A stretch of DNA of 64,000 nucleotides from Tolypeutes matacus. Taxonomy: Eukaryota > Chordata > Mammalia > Cingulata > Chlamyphoridae. The position numbers and the translations under genes are program-made. Every line of letters begins with the position of its first letter. Position 1 is the stretch's first letter. Location of the stretch: contig JAKSZT010053928.1 in assembly GCA_026826555.1 (NCBI GenBank), positions 37,565,965 to 37,629,964 on the forward strand. Reading direction: 5' to 3'. Positions 46,371 through 59,720 of the stretch are shown in pieces. Under the pieces are notes generated by a model. The model worked only from the letters and a program-made list of their open reading frames with translations, was not told the DNA's origin and searched no databases.

Positions 46371-47069
46371 AGTGTTTGGAAAGATTAAAAAATAATTCAT
46401 AGAGAGATGCTATTTGCATATTATCCTTTATATATGTTTTTCATCTGACTTTCTTCTGATCTCTTTTTCCTTAATTCTAATTAGGATGGATATATGACCA
46501 CAGATATTTTTTTTTTTTTTCCAAACCCATTATCCCAGGCAATGAAATACCCTATCATTGAGTATAACATTAATTATATCACTTGAGGTACCATTCTAGT
46601 TTGAATAATTACATACATTGCTGAATCATGTTGGCATTGTGTTGGTGTATTTTTGAAGGAAGACTTCATAATGTGGGAGATTTCTATAACTTAAAAAAAG
46701 AGAGGAGGGAAGGAAAACAAACATAATTTTAATGTGATAAAAGGTGAAGAGCTAACAAATTTCTTACTAGGAGTAGGAGACATCATTTTCTAAATTTTGC
46801 CCTTTTGACAGGTTACGCCTGTGAAAATGAGATAGGGAGGAGGATTAATATTAAAATAAAGCTTGGTTTTGAAAATGATACTTATATTTAAATTGTAAAT
46901 ATGGAAATCTGTTGGCATATTACTGGGTACTTTATACATCATCATTTATAAACAGGGATAGATATTTACCAACAGTATTTTTCATACTGTTGCATTCCAA
47001 AGGCAAGAATCTTCTAAATAAATATAAAAGGTATGTATTAGCTATTCAAATGAAGACAAACCATGGTTT
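46371..47069. other. Unassigned DNA
   Basis: No gene is seen. An oligo-T run lies near 46507-46520. Confidence 0.4.
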
Positions 47070-47285
47070 TGTGAAAAGAACATAACATCAATATTCTAGT
47101 CCCCTTTATTAAACTAGCTGTTGATACTTTGAGATGAATTACTTAACCTCTCTGGGTTTTACCATCTTCCTATGTAAAACTTTACTAACCTTTCTCCTAC
47201 TTAAAGTTCTGTAATATAATATCTCTTCAGGATGTATAGCATTATGTACATGGCCAGTCTTCAAAAAACATTTTTTGAATGAATC
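47070..47285 (+). repeat. MIR SINE relic
   Basis: 'gaattacttaacctctctggg', 'accatcttcctatgtaaaac' and the end 'aaaacattttttgaatgaat' follow the MIR order. Confidence 0.6.
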
Positions 47286-47682
47286 AGATACAGCTTATGC
47301 CCTACTATATGCCTTTAAGGATTTTCAAATGAAGGCTTATTTACTGTGTGGAATGTTTCCTGTAGAATATATAGCTATACATTATATTCTAATTGTATTC
47401 CTTGCAGTCTGTGTTTATGTTATATACTATTCTTATCTCTACATGCAGTAGACTTCACAACATTTCTCTATATAGCCACAGTCAAGAGGGAGTCAGAACT
47501 ATGTGATATATTTTTTTGTGGCTGCAGAAAGTATGGTTTACACTAGGTTCTTGGCTTGTTAGAGGACTACAAGGTGGTGGTTAAAAAGATGCCTCCTAGC
47601 TGAAAGGAGAGGCTCAGGCAGCAGCCTGGCTGCCACAGGAATACAGAGGGGCCCCCCAAAGTCCTTGGGGCTACGGAGGCTC

Positions 47683-48199
47683 TTAGTCATGCTTGAGGGT
47701 GAGCCTTTCGATGAGATACTTATCCATCCTGACTGGCCAGCTTGCAGAGGTTGGTCAGGTGGTCGCCCATCTTCTTAATGAGCTTCACCCCTTCTTCTAG
47801 GAAATGGCTCTCCAGGAAGTCCCAGAGCTAAGGATTTGTCTTGGCAAAACCCTGGGCATGCAGATCCAAAAGGGCCTGGTTCAGGTTCTTCTCCAGGGCC
47901 TTGGCAGCTTCCATGGCATTCAGGTTTTTACCCCACTCATCTTGGGATGGCTTCTGCAAATCCTGGAAGAGGCCAGGCAGCTACAGGGCTATTTTGCACG
48001 GTCAAGGGATGCTCAGTGCTCTGAGCTTTCCCTACTCCAACTAGCAGAAATGGTCTGGGTCATTCAGGGTCACATTGCCGTGGTTGAAATAGAAGCCCTG
48101 AGTGAGGTAGGTGTAGGAAGCCCTCAGATGCAGGTTGACCAGGTGGTTGACCAAGGCCTCCACTTGTGCAGAATAATTTTGATGCACCTGGGAGCTTGT
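47683..48199 (-). pseudogene. FTL: Ferritin light-chain processed pseudogene
   Basis: Ferritin light chain is a subunit of the 24-mer cytosolic iron-storage shell. Translation of the minus strand from 48199 gives [10 protein letters not shown]..., then [15 protein letters not shown], and later [61 protein letters not shown] and finally LTLKHD before a TAA at 47683. This is light rather than heavy chain by its NLYLQASYTYL-like helix. The start codon is ACA instead of ATG. A stop falls at codon 53, frameshifts and a deletion follow, and further stops occur in the last third. It is 517 bp versus about 528 for an intact coding region. No introns are present, as expected of a retrocopy, but I see no poly(A) tail or TSD, so the 3' end is truncated or eroded. 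Not functional. Confidence 0.93.
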
Positions 48200-48229
48200 G
48201 TTGATTGTCAATGAAGAGCTAACCACAAA

Positions 48230-51200
48230 AAAATGGTATTAGCTGGTCCCAGAATAAGGGAATGGCTGAAAAGATGGTCCTGGAGATTTTAACTGGAGAG
48301 GAAGTTGGAGGGTGGTCTGAGGCTGAAGAGGGAAGCTGGTCTTCAGATCTGTTCCTTGAAACACTATTGAAGCAAGAGACAGACCATGAGAAAGCTGGAT
48401 GTGCTGTCATGTGATATCATTTTGCTCTCTTGTTACCCTATACTGAGGTGGGTCAGACCCAAGTAAAACAATGATTAGTTTCAGGTAACATTGAGGGTAT
48501 TTTAATCTGGGAGTACCTAAAACCACATTGTAATAGCCTGTGATGTGAGAAGAGAGGGAATTGTTAATCAGATATTAGGAAAATAAGCATGGGCAGTGTT
48601 TAGACAAAGAGAAGGAGATGATGGTATGTAAGTTACTACTTTTTCCTGGGCATAAAAAAGGCACCTGTCTGGAATTCTCCTTGGTTCAAATGGTAAGAAA
48701 GAATTCCATAATGTTATAGATATCCTAGAATATTTGATTCATATTCTGTTGGTCTTGGGGCTCCTGGTATGCCATTTTCCATCAATATTTGCTTATTTTT
48801 ACCATTTTCACAACTGATTCATATCACTATGCAATTTATTATTTTATCAATTTTGGAAGAATGTGGCTATTTCATTAATTCAGAATGTATATGCATATGG
48901 CTGATATGAGCTAACAGTGAAGTTTTCCTGAAAAGTCGTTGTTTTTAAAATAAATGACCGTAGCTTTGAAAATAGATGTTAAGTATCTTTATTGAAATGG
49001 ACACTTGCATTCAAAATTGTTCATTTGAATAATCTTAGCCATTTCCAGCTGGACTTGCCATCATCTTCAAGGACAAGTTGATATCATCCTGAACTGTATG
49101 TGTTATGCTGATAATCAGCATCATCGGACCTGAAACACTGCCATCTTCCTTTTGTGTGATTGACCTTGTTATTTTAAAGGTGGCAGGGGTGGGAAGAGGA
49201 ATTTGGCAGAGCATCTAAAAATCAGAACACTCATAGCTCAGCAGTTCATTCTAGACATTAAGGTTAGATGAGGTGCCAAATAACCTGACAAATTTGGAAT
49301 GAGCAGCAGGACAGCTACCTACAGAAAGTCATAAGTTCACAATGTCACTGTAGAAGCACAAAATTAGGATAGGTACTAGCAATCCTTTTCATTAAATGGC
49401 TGCAATTATTTGCAGAGACAACAAACTCTTCCTCTTTACTTTCCGAAGAGATTATATGGATACCTAGCGTGTCAATAAAAATGGATTCTTACGTAGTCTG
49501 CAGTAGTTAATTCAGCTATTTGTGATGTGAATCACTTTACTGATGCAATAGCAAGAAGTTGAGGTTCAAAGGGCAGTTTCTAAGTAGATATATTGAAAGA
49601 TATGTAGCAGAACCTTATACTACCTGCTGATGTGCAAGTTCTAACAAGGAAGTAGAATAATTGACAAGAAAGTCACATAAATAAAAAAAGAATCTATTTT
49701 GTATTTCTTCAACTTTAAAAAATGTACCATTCTAGGGTCTAAAGATACTTTAAAAAATTGGATAATATGCTGTGATGCTCATAGATTAGCAATTGAAATG
49801 TATAATGTAGAATTTTTGAATTCACAATTTCTTTTCCTCTTAAACTTAGAAATACATAAAGGAAGTTATCCACTAACTAGTTAAATCCCTTGCTATAAAA
49901 TGTGAGAGATGACTTTGGAATCTTTTGTTGGGTCTATTTCTCCTCACGCATCTTTTCCTCTTTGCTTACTCCCTTAAATATTTTTCTCCTTCCTTAATTT
50001 TCACATCAATCCTATAAACTCAAAATTGTGAGAGAAGCACCTGAATGAAAATTAACTGTTCCATTTTCTGCTCCATCCCCACACCCTTCCTACATGCTGT
50101 AAAGTTCTGACTAGACCCAAATATGTTAATTTACTAAAGTTTTTATAAGTCTAGGAAAATAATACTTATTGATTATTGCCCAAATAACCATTAATATTAG
50201 TGTGTCTGAAGCAGTTCTAGGATTAATTTAAGTCTAGTTCTAATTTGGGAAAATATGTCATGAGATCATGGACATCTGGAATATTCACTTCTTGAAAATT
50301 GTCTTTGCATAACACTATTTTGTGGTTTTGCAGAATTCATCTGCATATTTAATTCTAACTTAGCTGTTCTGGTATTTTCTGCCTTATCAAGTCATTTATC
50401 ACAAATACAATAGAAATGATTAGAATTGACCATTATTTTACTTAATTTTGTAGTAAGAAATAATTAAAATTATGTTAAACTCATAAATGTTAGTTTTCTT
50501 ATTTCACTTAATTTTTATTTGCCTTTATGACATTATTATTATGAGCATTGATGGTCATTATAGAGTACTATAAAATATTTTTTTTCATACATAGTGTGTA
50601 TATTAAAAGTGGGAAGGATGGAATTCACAACTTTTGTTGACTAAGGAGACAATCCTAACATTTCACTTTTTCAAATACAGATCCTGATGTAATTAAAAAT
50701 CATCATGCTATGGTCTGGCTGTTTTGTTCCCCTGAGAGTACTTGGCCTTAGAACTGAACAAATGAGAAATATACATTTATTTATTTATTATTATTAAAAG
50801 GTTAATGAAATTCTTCCTGACTTTTTTAGAGGAAAGTTTAGTTTGGGTTTTTGCCAAGGTCTGGAAACTTTCCCAGTGTGTCCAACTAACCTGAATGATA
50901 CAAGCCACTTTCAAAATCAATACTATAACCAGGACTTCAGCTGAATGGGTCCTCAAAGGGTGTCTTCTTTGAAATGTGTCCAAAAAAAATCACAGTACAA
51001 ATGGGGTAAGGGAAGAGGAGAGAGAATAATTATGAGTATAATAAAGATTCTAAACTTTGATAATTTTAACAGTTAATATATTTGAATTTGGGAACGATAT
51101 TCGTTTAACATGAATGCTTTAAACAGGTAATAATTCTATAAAATACATGTTAATATATTTAATACAATTATTTATTACATGCCAGAAAATCATATTTAAC

Positions 51201-52049
51201 TCAATAGAGTAACATCCAAATAAATGAAATGTGTAAAATGTATCATTTATTTCTAGCATATAATGTCTGGAATGAATTTCAAGAGAGGGAAAAAAAATCT
51301 TTATTGCTTCTTCCACACACCATTTCTATTTGCTTCATGGTTTGAGAATTAAAATGATCATCTTTTAAGAGATGAAGTCAAGCATACCTTTATCAATGAG
51401 GTTAAAATAATCAATGTTATATATAACAGCTGTTTAAAATGCAGAGTTCCTTGAGAGAGAAAGTGTATGTCACAAATTGCCATTTTGCTGATCTTTATTA
51501 CAGCTCTTTCATGGATATACAAAGTATATTGACTTTAAAATATAGGCAATTATAAGTAGCATGGAATAATTATGTTAGACAATCATCAACATTAGCCCTT
51601 TATAGCTAACAGAATGGCTTCAGGGTGGGTAGACAGTTGTTTTCAACTTACGGTACTACCAGTATGCTTTCCTAAGAGATAATAAAAAAAGCTGTGCCCC
51701 TGTGTTCTGCCAATTTAATCTCATGTCCCAAAAGAGCCTAAACATCCACCCTGTAATCTTATCTTGTATTTGTAGAGAGAAATTGCTGTTTTGCCATTCC
51801 TGTTGAACTGAGCTCCAGAAATGTGAATTCATTGATTCACAAACCCTTTTAGAGTCTCAATACCTCATATTTCATTGTGTGGTTGATTATTATACATTTA
51901 AAACAAAAACAGAAAATTCCCTAGTACATATTTAAATGAAACTAATCAGACAGATTCTAATGCAAATTAATTGAATTGCAGAATCATCTTTGACTTTTCT
52001 CTTCCTCTCATCCAATCAAATATCATTTTCCCTAGCTTCTACCTCCACA
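48230..52049. other. Unassigned A+T-rich DNA
   Basis: Nearly 4 kb with no supported gene. I inspected 48950-49280 for a second retropseudogene because of its slightly protein-like antisense reading, but no family was recognised. Elsewhere only short frames and small A- or T-runs occur. Confidence 0.4.
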
Positions 52050-52210
52050 ATGTCTCTCATATGCATTATTTATTCATTATTTCATCAAACATTAATTATT
52101 AATCCCTCATAATGTCCCAAGCTATATCTGAGTATGAAAATAAAATGCTAAATATTGGCCCCTCTGTTAAGGAGTTCACATTAGAAACAAATAATGAAGA
52201 TGAATGAAAT
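52050..52210 (-). repeat. L2 LINE 3' end
   Basis: 'ttattcattatttcatcaaac', 'taatgtcccaagctatatct' and 'gttaaggagttcacatta' form the minus-strand L2 tail. Confidence 0.55.
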
Positions 52211-52939
52211 GTGAAGTACATTAGTAGAGACAGATTGAGCAAATATTCTCCATTCAAGCCCTGGCTCTTTGATTAGAAGTTGCAGACATTCTCTAAAAAG
52301 TTCAAGATTACAGGTTATATGAGGGTAGGTGGGTGAAGGTGGTAAAAACAGTATACAGTAATCCAGCTGCATAGGAACTGCTGAGTAGCTAGAAATCAGT
52401 AGCGCTCCAACAGGAGAATGATTGTGGGTTCCAGGCAGGAGAGGTTACAGAAAATGGAATCCTTGAACTGTCCCTCTAATGTTTCACTTTAATGCAACTT
52501 TAATGCACCTGAACTCTACATGTTTGTTTCTTTTCATCAGGCTACTGATGTAGAGCTGCCTCTTTATTGCTTAGTTCAAATTTTCAAGAGCAAAAAAAAT
52601 AACCTTACGGAGTAGCTCAGCCTCTCGATGGACTCCCTTAGATCAGTTGCCCCCTTTAATACTATCAGATGAGGTGTGGACGAATGACATTGCCTAGGTC
52701 CACCCTTTCATAGAGGCAATGGAGAGTGAGTTCAGGTAAGCCCAGCATGCCAAAACTTGTCTACTACAACATCCTTTCCATTTTCATTACTATACCCATA
52801 GCTTATTCCCTATTATTAGACTATTATAATAGAATTCTGACTTACTCTTTGGATGGGAGACAACATCAAATATTTAAAATTTTCTCTTGGCACTTAATTT
52901 ATAGTTCTATTATACCATTGCTCATTTACAATTCTTTCT
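52211..52939. other. Unassigned DNA
   Basis: No gene is seen. A GC-richer patch (52600-52740) carries no recognised element. Confidence 0.4.
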
Positions 52940-53015
52940 ACTATTACAAGATGATAGTAGGCACTCAGTAAATGTTTAATGAATAAAGGATTGAATGAAT
53001 AACTGAATGATGAAA
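52940..53015 (+). repeat. L2 3' terminus
   Basis: 'gtaggcactcagtaaatgtttaatgaataa' with trailing GAATGAAT-type units is the forward L2 end. Confidence 0.6.
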
Positions 53016-53578
53016 ATGACTTAGCATGCCTTGCATATAAAAGGCATCAAGTATATATATATATCCTTGTAAGCTGAAATAAATAGGACTTTCATTAGTT
53101 GATGAATCCAAGGCAGAGGGACTCTGGAGAAGGTACTAAGGACACCAGTTGCCTCTTTCTATAATTATCACAACCAGTTTATAAAAGGATGTGATGCAGT
53201 GACAGCTAGTGCCTGGAGGAGAAAAACACTAGAAAGAGGTTATGGTTTCTTATGTAATGGCAAGTCCTTTCTACTTATTCTGCAGACTTCAAAACAAATG
53301 CACCCCCATTTGGGTGGGTTGTACACACGCACACCCAAATCACATATGACTTCTTTTTGGGCCTTATGCAAACTTGCTTTGTTTATTATGATTCTCATTG
53401 CAACAGTGTCACAGTATTTCTTCATCTTCTTTATTGAAAGCTATTAATAATTACCTTTTAGTTATTTGTTTTGTATTGTTTATGCCTTATATTAAAATAA
53501 TTAGGATAAGGCAAAAACACTGATAATTGTTGAAACTGAGTGGTGGGCTTATAGGAGTTTATTATACTACTCTTGCTT

Positions 53579-53677
53579 CTTTTTTTTTTTTTTCTTCTTC
53601 AGGAATTACTGGGGATTGAACCCGGAACCTTGTATGTAGGAAGCAGGCACTCAACGACTAAACTACACCTGCTCCCA
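53579..53677 (-). mobile_element. Monomeric tRNA(Ala)-derived SINE
   Basis: The minus-strand head shows 'gtgtagtttagtcgttgag' and the B box 'gggttcaatcccc', with the tail seen as oligo-T at 53579-53593. The paired site in arm B (near 53890) is empty. Confidence 0.87.
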
Positions 53678-53974
53678 TCTCTCTGCTTTTTTGAGTGTTT
53701 AAAATTTTTCATTAGAAAAGTAAAATAACAATAATGATAATAAATAAACATGGTAATTAATCACATTGTTTTAAAAAAGCCTAGAATTCCTTCTCCCTCC
53801 TTCTTGCTAATCCATCATTATGGTAGATGAATCCATAGAAGTTTATTAATCCATATAGGTTGTAATACATAGGAGTTTATTATATTACTCTCTATGTTTT
53901 AGAGTGTTTAAAATTTTTCATTAGAAAATAAAATAAAAATAATGATAAATAAACTTGATAATTACATACATTTT

Positions 53975-54482
53975 TGTAACCGTTGGGGAATTTGATGTAA
54001 TTATGAATGCCAAAAATATAATTGGATCATGCTTGTAAACTGATCTGTTAATCTGGGCATGATTAGGTTAGGATTAGGGCGTTGAGCCCCACCCCTTGGT
54101 GGGTGGGAAATTGAATATTAAAGGCAAGGCAAAGGACAGTTGAGGTAGTCTTTTGCGAAGCAGTTTTGATGTTGGAAAGAAGGCCCCAGGGGAAGAGAAG
54201 CTAGCCGTTCGCCTGATCGTCTGCAGCTGACCTCGTGGAGGAAACAGGAGCTAAGCCCAGAGAGAAACGCAGCCCCGGGAAGAGAGGAACCCCAGAAGCC
54301 TGAACCCTGGCAAATGCCGGCAGCTGTCTTGCTCTAACACATGGCAATGGACTGTGGTGAGAAAAGAAACTTAATGCTTTATGGCCTGGTATCTGTGGAC
54401 TTATACCCCAAATAAATACCCTTTATAAAGACCAACCCATTTTTGGTATTTCACATTAGCACCCCTTTGGCTGACTAATACA
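53975..54482 (+). mobile_element. Solo LTR, 508 bp, perfect 5-bp TSD
   Basis: The LTR starts TGTAACCGTTGGGG and ends GACTAATACA, with ATTTT on both sides (53970-53974 and 54483-54487). Blocks shared with the LTR at 26744 include 'cttgtaaactgatctgttaatctgggcatgat', 'gagccccaccccttggtggg', 'gcagctgacctcgtggagg', 'agctaagcccagagagaaac' and 'aataaataccctttataaa'. It is shorter than the other copy by deletions in the middle. No internal region is present. Confidence 0.87.
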
Positions 54483-54939
54483 ATTTTTAAAACCAGTAAT
54501 TCCTTGTACTCCCCCCTCCTTGCTAATTCATCACTATCAAAGCATGATTTGCTTTGAAAATATTTTACTGGCTGAATCAGTTTGCATTAGCTGAAGATAA
54601 GCACCATATTATCTTAACATAATCTATTCATGAACACTAAGAAAAATCTGGCTAAGTAAAGGAAGCATTGATAAATATGAGAAATACAGGGAAAATGTTA
54701 TAGAAATAAAAATAGCCACATTGATCTCTGAAAATTACTTTAAAGGCTAACATGCACAATTCTACCCTGCAGCCTAGCCAGATGATACCTCACCATATTA
54801 AATTAGACCCCTGGAATTGCAGCAGGAAAAATAAAGATGATCATATAAGTTAGTCTATTTTATTTTCCATAATGCTTTGACTTAGTATAGCAATAGCACA
54901 AATAACAATTGACTTGATTTTTCTTCCACTCTCTAACTT

Positions 54940-55500
54940 CTTTTGTTCAGACGTTTGTTCAATAAATATTTATTGAGGTTCTAAGTTGTGCCAAGAACTG
55001 TTCAAAGCACTAGAGATAGAAATGTAAAAAAAATGCAGCTTTTGCCTTGGAGAACACAGTCTTGCAGAAGAAGCAGGTCCCCAAATATATTTATAATAGA
55101 GTGAACTGTTTAATAGATGGAGAAGTGTCCCAGAATAATTCCACATCTAGGAGTTGGAGAAAGCATGGCAGATGTATTAAAGTTTGTGCAGGAACCTGAC
55201 GAATGAGTTACTTGCCTTGGCAGAAAAATGGGAGAGGGCTGCCCTTTGAAGGACAAGTTGGTGATAATGAGGAATGGGGAAAAGAAGATAGAGTTTAGAG
55301 AGTAACATCTTAAAGGGCTGAAAATGGCACCTGCAAACAGTGGTGACTAAGGCAGCAAAGACAGGATAATGAAGAATGGTTAAATACAAGAGACGTGTAA
55401 AGAGATTGATTAGGAAAGTCTTAGTAATATCTGAAATTAGAAGCAATAGATGGATTATTGAAAGATTTTGTGTGCAGTAAACATGAACTTGGCACTTGGT
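54940..55500 (-). repeat. L2 LINE 3' region
   Basis: 'tgttcaataaatatttattgag', 'gttctaagttgtgccaagaactg', 'cactagagatagaaatg' and 'gccttggagaacacagtctt' form the minus-strand L2 tail. Further L2-like text (e.g. 'aagagattgattaggaaag') continues to about 55480. Confidence 0.6.
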
Positions 55501-56399
55501 ATTTGCAAAAATAAAAAATAACTATCTCCATAAATCTGAGGAATGTAAAGAAATATTTCCTAGATATAAGCATTTGATATACCAATTAAAATTATAACAA
55601 TATTTAGTCATTTAGATCTACATCTTTACTTGAGAGAATAAATAGTTTAAAGATACCTCTTTCAGGAAATGGGATGTATGCAAATATAACAATGAAGAAG
55701 ATAATATTTTTAACCAATTGATAGCAGGGTGTCAAACATTCTTAAAAGAGTTGTTATGTGCATTAATGAGAGATACTGAGGGAGATAAGGGTGGGCAGTC
55801 AATTTGGTTATTGTTTTCATTGCCTAACATATTGAATTGTTCATATGAAGTCTATATCATTTTATGAAGCATTTTTAAAGAACAGGGATTTTAGGTGGCA
55901 GTTTGATTAACTTAAAAATAAAGACAGCCATCATTTTTTATGGCCTTAATATATTCTATGGAGGCTTGGATCTTTGTTTGCTATTACTGTTTATTGGCCT
56001 TGTGCTATTAAAGTCTACTCAGCTGATACCAAATCTCATCCCAGTAATAAAATGCTAAGATCTTACTTGAGAACCAATTTGATATGTGGCCTGAAATTTC
56101 ATTTCAATATTCTTTCCTTTTCTTTTTCTGAAATTCCTTAGTGGCTCTCTTTCAGAGCAGTTAACTGAGAATCTTTGCTTCCGATCACTCCCTTAATTTT
56201 AATTTCTCATTTATGGCAATAACTGTTGTAACTTCCAATGTTACAACATTCCTTATAGTCATATAAATTGTTTCCATTTGGAGATGGAGAAAATATATTT
56301 TTTTAATTCCAAAAATTATAAGTAAGACATTTTTATTACTCTATTAGAAGCTCTCAGCATGAAAATTGGTGAGCCTAATATAAGAATTTTAATCCCATG
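55501..56399. other. Unassigned A+T-rich DNA
   Basis: No gene or clear repeat. Confidence 0.4.
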
Positions 56400-56600
56400 C
56401 ATTTCTATCATTAGTTCCTCCAACACTTATTAAGCTCTATAAGCTTCTGAGCAGTTGGAAAATACCAGTGATTCAAAGAGACTAGAATTCCTGCCATTTT
56501 GGTGTTAAATATTCTTGTGGAGGGAAAATGATGCACAATAAATGATCTATGTGGTAAATTAATAAATCATATGGCATATTAGAAGGTGATGAGTGTACAC
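56400..56600 (-). repeat. L2 LINE fragment
   Basis: 'tcctccaacacttattaagct' with 'tgatgcacaataaatgatct' fits a diverged minus-strand L2 tail. Confidence 0.45.
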
Positions 56601-59459
56601 ATCCTATCTTTCCCACTCCCCAGTACAGCCAAGTCAATGCTCATATTACCAGAAAACTTGCAATGAAATGGAATTTCCCAAAGTGTGTTCTATGAAGCAC
56701 TGGTCTGCTAAAATGCTGCATAAGAAGAAGATTCCATAAGATTCAATAATCAAGAAAATTTGGTTTATGCTGCCTTTTGTACTTCACAGTGTGCCCTGAC
56801 CTAGTAAGGACTCTGAGCAGTTCTATAATAAAGAACAAAAGTAAAGTTGTCACTTCCAAATGAATTTGACCTAGGACTGTTTTTTATCTCACTACTTTCC
56901 TTGAAACTAGTGTATTACTTGGAAAATGCTTGGTAGACCACTGTAATAAAGGCACAGATTTCTGCCTCCTTACCGATTCTGGGCCACATTTATTAACAAG
57001 ACTGGAAAGCAGAGTGGACTCTAATGTAGAAATTCTAAATTGATGTCCTGACATTGATAAGTAGTCAATAAGAATATGGATATATTTTGCTCTAGATCTA
57101 CCAGTGTTTGGGTCCAGAATTTTCAAAATCCATATCTCAATTCCATCCAGATTAATAATTTAAAATTTAATAAGCAAGCAATAAAAATATGAAAGTATAT
57201 GTGGTGGTATGAAAATACAGTCTCATTAGGAGGCAGTACAGGATTATTATGGGTTTTTTTTTTTTTATAACCACACAACCTGCAGGTCATTTCCTGGTCA
57301 ATTTCCAGAGGTCACAGCAGTATTAGTTGTTTTAGTACCAATGAATGCAAGACCTGAAAGTGCTATCCTGTGCTCATACCTTATTAGAAATACTACTAGA
57401 TAGAAACAGGAATAAGCAGGCAGGGGAAATACTGAAGGGAAAAAACAAAAGCAGAGAAGTTCAGTAGGTACCAAAGAGGAGGAGAAGGGCAGGGAGGCAG
57501 CAGGCTTCCTTAAAGAAAATTAAAAACCTAGTATGGGGTGAAGATACTTTCCAACCTTCTCACTATTTCCTAAGAAAAACTGAGTAAAGCAAAGAAGTCT
57601 TTACTGAGTTGACCTATGGTACCTGCTGATCTCATCTCCAATGTTTACCTGCTACATTAATGTGAAGAGTCTTTCAGAAAATGGAAAACTCTTATTCTCG
57701 CATAAGCCATACTACTGTGCATACATCCTTTTGGGTGTAATTCTACAAACCATTCCAGACATTCCTGGTATCATTCAGAAGTATCCCAGTTGTTGATAAT
57801 TAGTTTAGGATCTTATCCTTGTGACTTTAAATCTCAAGTGTTATGAATTATAAATATTTATACTGCATGCATTTCTGCCTTCAGCTTGTCTTATGCCTAC
57901 AACTTCACCCTATATGAAGTTTAATTTAAATATATATATATATATAAACAAAGAAAAACGTCCAGAGGAACAACTTCTCATCACCAAAGCTTGCTTGGAG
58001 GGCAAGAACAGGAAGGCTGAAATGTGGGCTCCTACCTCATCCACTAAATAACAGGAATACATTCCCATGTAGGTCTGTTTTAACTCTGAGTTTTACCTGT
58101 TACGGATAACAGTCATTTAGTGCATCCTTCTTTTGAGGGTAATAGAAAGCTTGTTGTTTGTATCTTGAAAATCCAGATTCCTATTCAAACAGACAGTTAA
58201 AGCTACAGGTAATAAAATTTCCTATTTCATACTTTCCTCATCCATTTCCCCAGATAACCTAGGACATGAACTACATTTTGAAAAGGAGAAATCCGTAAAG
58301 TAGCTGATAATTATCCAGAAGCTTACCAGTTTTACCAGTCTCTGAAGAAAATCCCATTAAATTGGGCTGTGTCCTGTTTCCTCTAATAAAATTATAATAC
58401 ACCAGAGGCTTATCAGAGCTTATCATTTTGAGGCCATTAATTAAGCAAATTCTACTCCGGGTGAAAATGTTTCCCAGAAATCTCTCTTGGATCGACATTT
58501 ATTTTGTGTTAACCACTCTGCCTGGCATGGCTCTGCACCACATCTAGAGGCCATTTAAACAATATTAAGATAACAACATTAATTCACTGTTCTTCCGTTA
58601 ATCATATAGAAGCAGATCAGCTTGTTATAAATAATGATCTTTCCTAGCCTGAAGCTGAACTCTTAGCACTTGTTCTAATGCAAATCCCTCTCCTTTTGTA
58701 CAAGCAGTAGAGTAATAGTATTTAATGCTGTGCTCTTCTTTTCTTAGGTTTCAATATTGTGAGAGTGAAAAATGTGTCTTCAGTTTTAAATTGAATAGGG
58801 TTGCTTTCCAAAGGAATATGAAGAAGAGGACACAGCCTTTTTTGACTTGCTTTGATCAAAAGCATCATTTTTCTCTTCTCTGGTGATGATTACTGGAATC
58901 AGACTCAAATTAAGCAGTGTGTCTGACAGATGATGGAACACATCATAACTTTTCCTTATCTTTGAAAAAGTATAGGGGGTTGGGAAGTCAAGAAAGTTTA
59001 TCAAGATTTCATTTATTTTCACATTTGGCTCACACTCACTATAAAGGACATGAAGCTACTATATTCCTGGCAAACCATGCTTAAAAGAATTCTGTCATTA
59101 TCTTATGTGGAGTGTGTGAATTTCTCAAGCTGATGAAATAAGACAGGCAATTTTGCAATTGGATTCTAGCGACTAGAGAATCTTCTTTGCTTGCTTGTAT
59201 AATTAGGAATGGCATTTTAGCATCTTTCTGCATTCCCTGGGGAGCATTCAGGAATATAGAGAGTGGTGTTCCAGTAAGTGGGTCCTCCTGCTGCAGTGTA
59301 TTGCTAACCATTTGCTCATCCAATCAAATTCAATCAAGTAAAATGTATCATTTTTAAAAGAACTTCAAAATGACACAGTTATAACCTGAGGGGAGAAACA
59401 AATGGGCAGCTTCTTCATTATCTCATTCTTCTGGTTTTTCCTTCTTGGAATCATCAGCA
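56601..59459. other. Unassigned DNA
   Basis: No supported gene in 2.9 kb. An oligo-T run lies near 57255-57266 and a short TA run at 57931-57946. Minus-strand frames of up to 80 codons lack motifs. Confidence 0.4.
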
Positions 59460-59720
59460 TTGAATTCAACCAATATTTGCCAAGTGCCAAAAAAAAGTGT
59501 CATGCATCATTCTGGGTGCTGGGGAAAGACTGGCAATCAAGGCAAACTTTGTCTCCTGCCTTCATCTAAGTCCCAGGCAAATGGTGTAGAAGAGAAGTAA
59601 TTAGGCATATATTTACCCATTTCTCCATTTGGCCATATGAGTTGTTTTCAGTGTTGACTATTGTAAATAAATGTTCAATGTGTATCAATAGTTGTCAAAA
59701 CTTCTGATTACTTCCTTCTC
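59460..59720. repeat. L2/L1-like fragments
   Basis: 'caaccaatatttgccaagtgcc' and 'attctgggtgctggggaaag' look like a minus-strand L2. 'gttttcagtgttgactattgtaaataaatg' looks like an antisense L1 piece. Both are short. Confidence 0.45.

Larger units (their letters stand above)
53551..54539. repeat. Tandem duplication, each arm carrying a different insertion
   Basis: Arm A (53551-53822) and arm B (53869-54539) share the same anchor sequences in order: 'ataggagtttattata', 'gagtgtttaaaatttttc', 'attagaaaa', 'aataatgat', 'aataaac' and 'ccttgctaat/cttgctaatc..catca'. Without the insertions each arm is about 170-175 bp. Arm A has a SINE (53579-53677) between 'ctactct' and 'gagtgttt'. Arm B lacks it at that place but has an LTR (53975-54482) further right. 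Confidence 0.85.

Noticed and set aside
47804..48214. 136-codon plus-strand open frame, the longest in the window
   Set aside because: It is antisense to the ferritin light-chain pseudogene and is explained by that retrocopy's composition.
48950..49280. Possible second retropseudogene on the minus strand
   Set aside because: The antisense translation looked mildly protein-like, but I could not match it to any family and found no tail or TSD.
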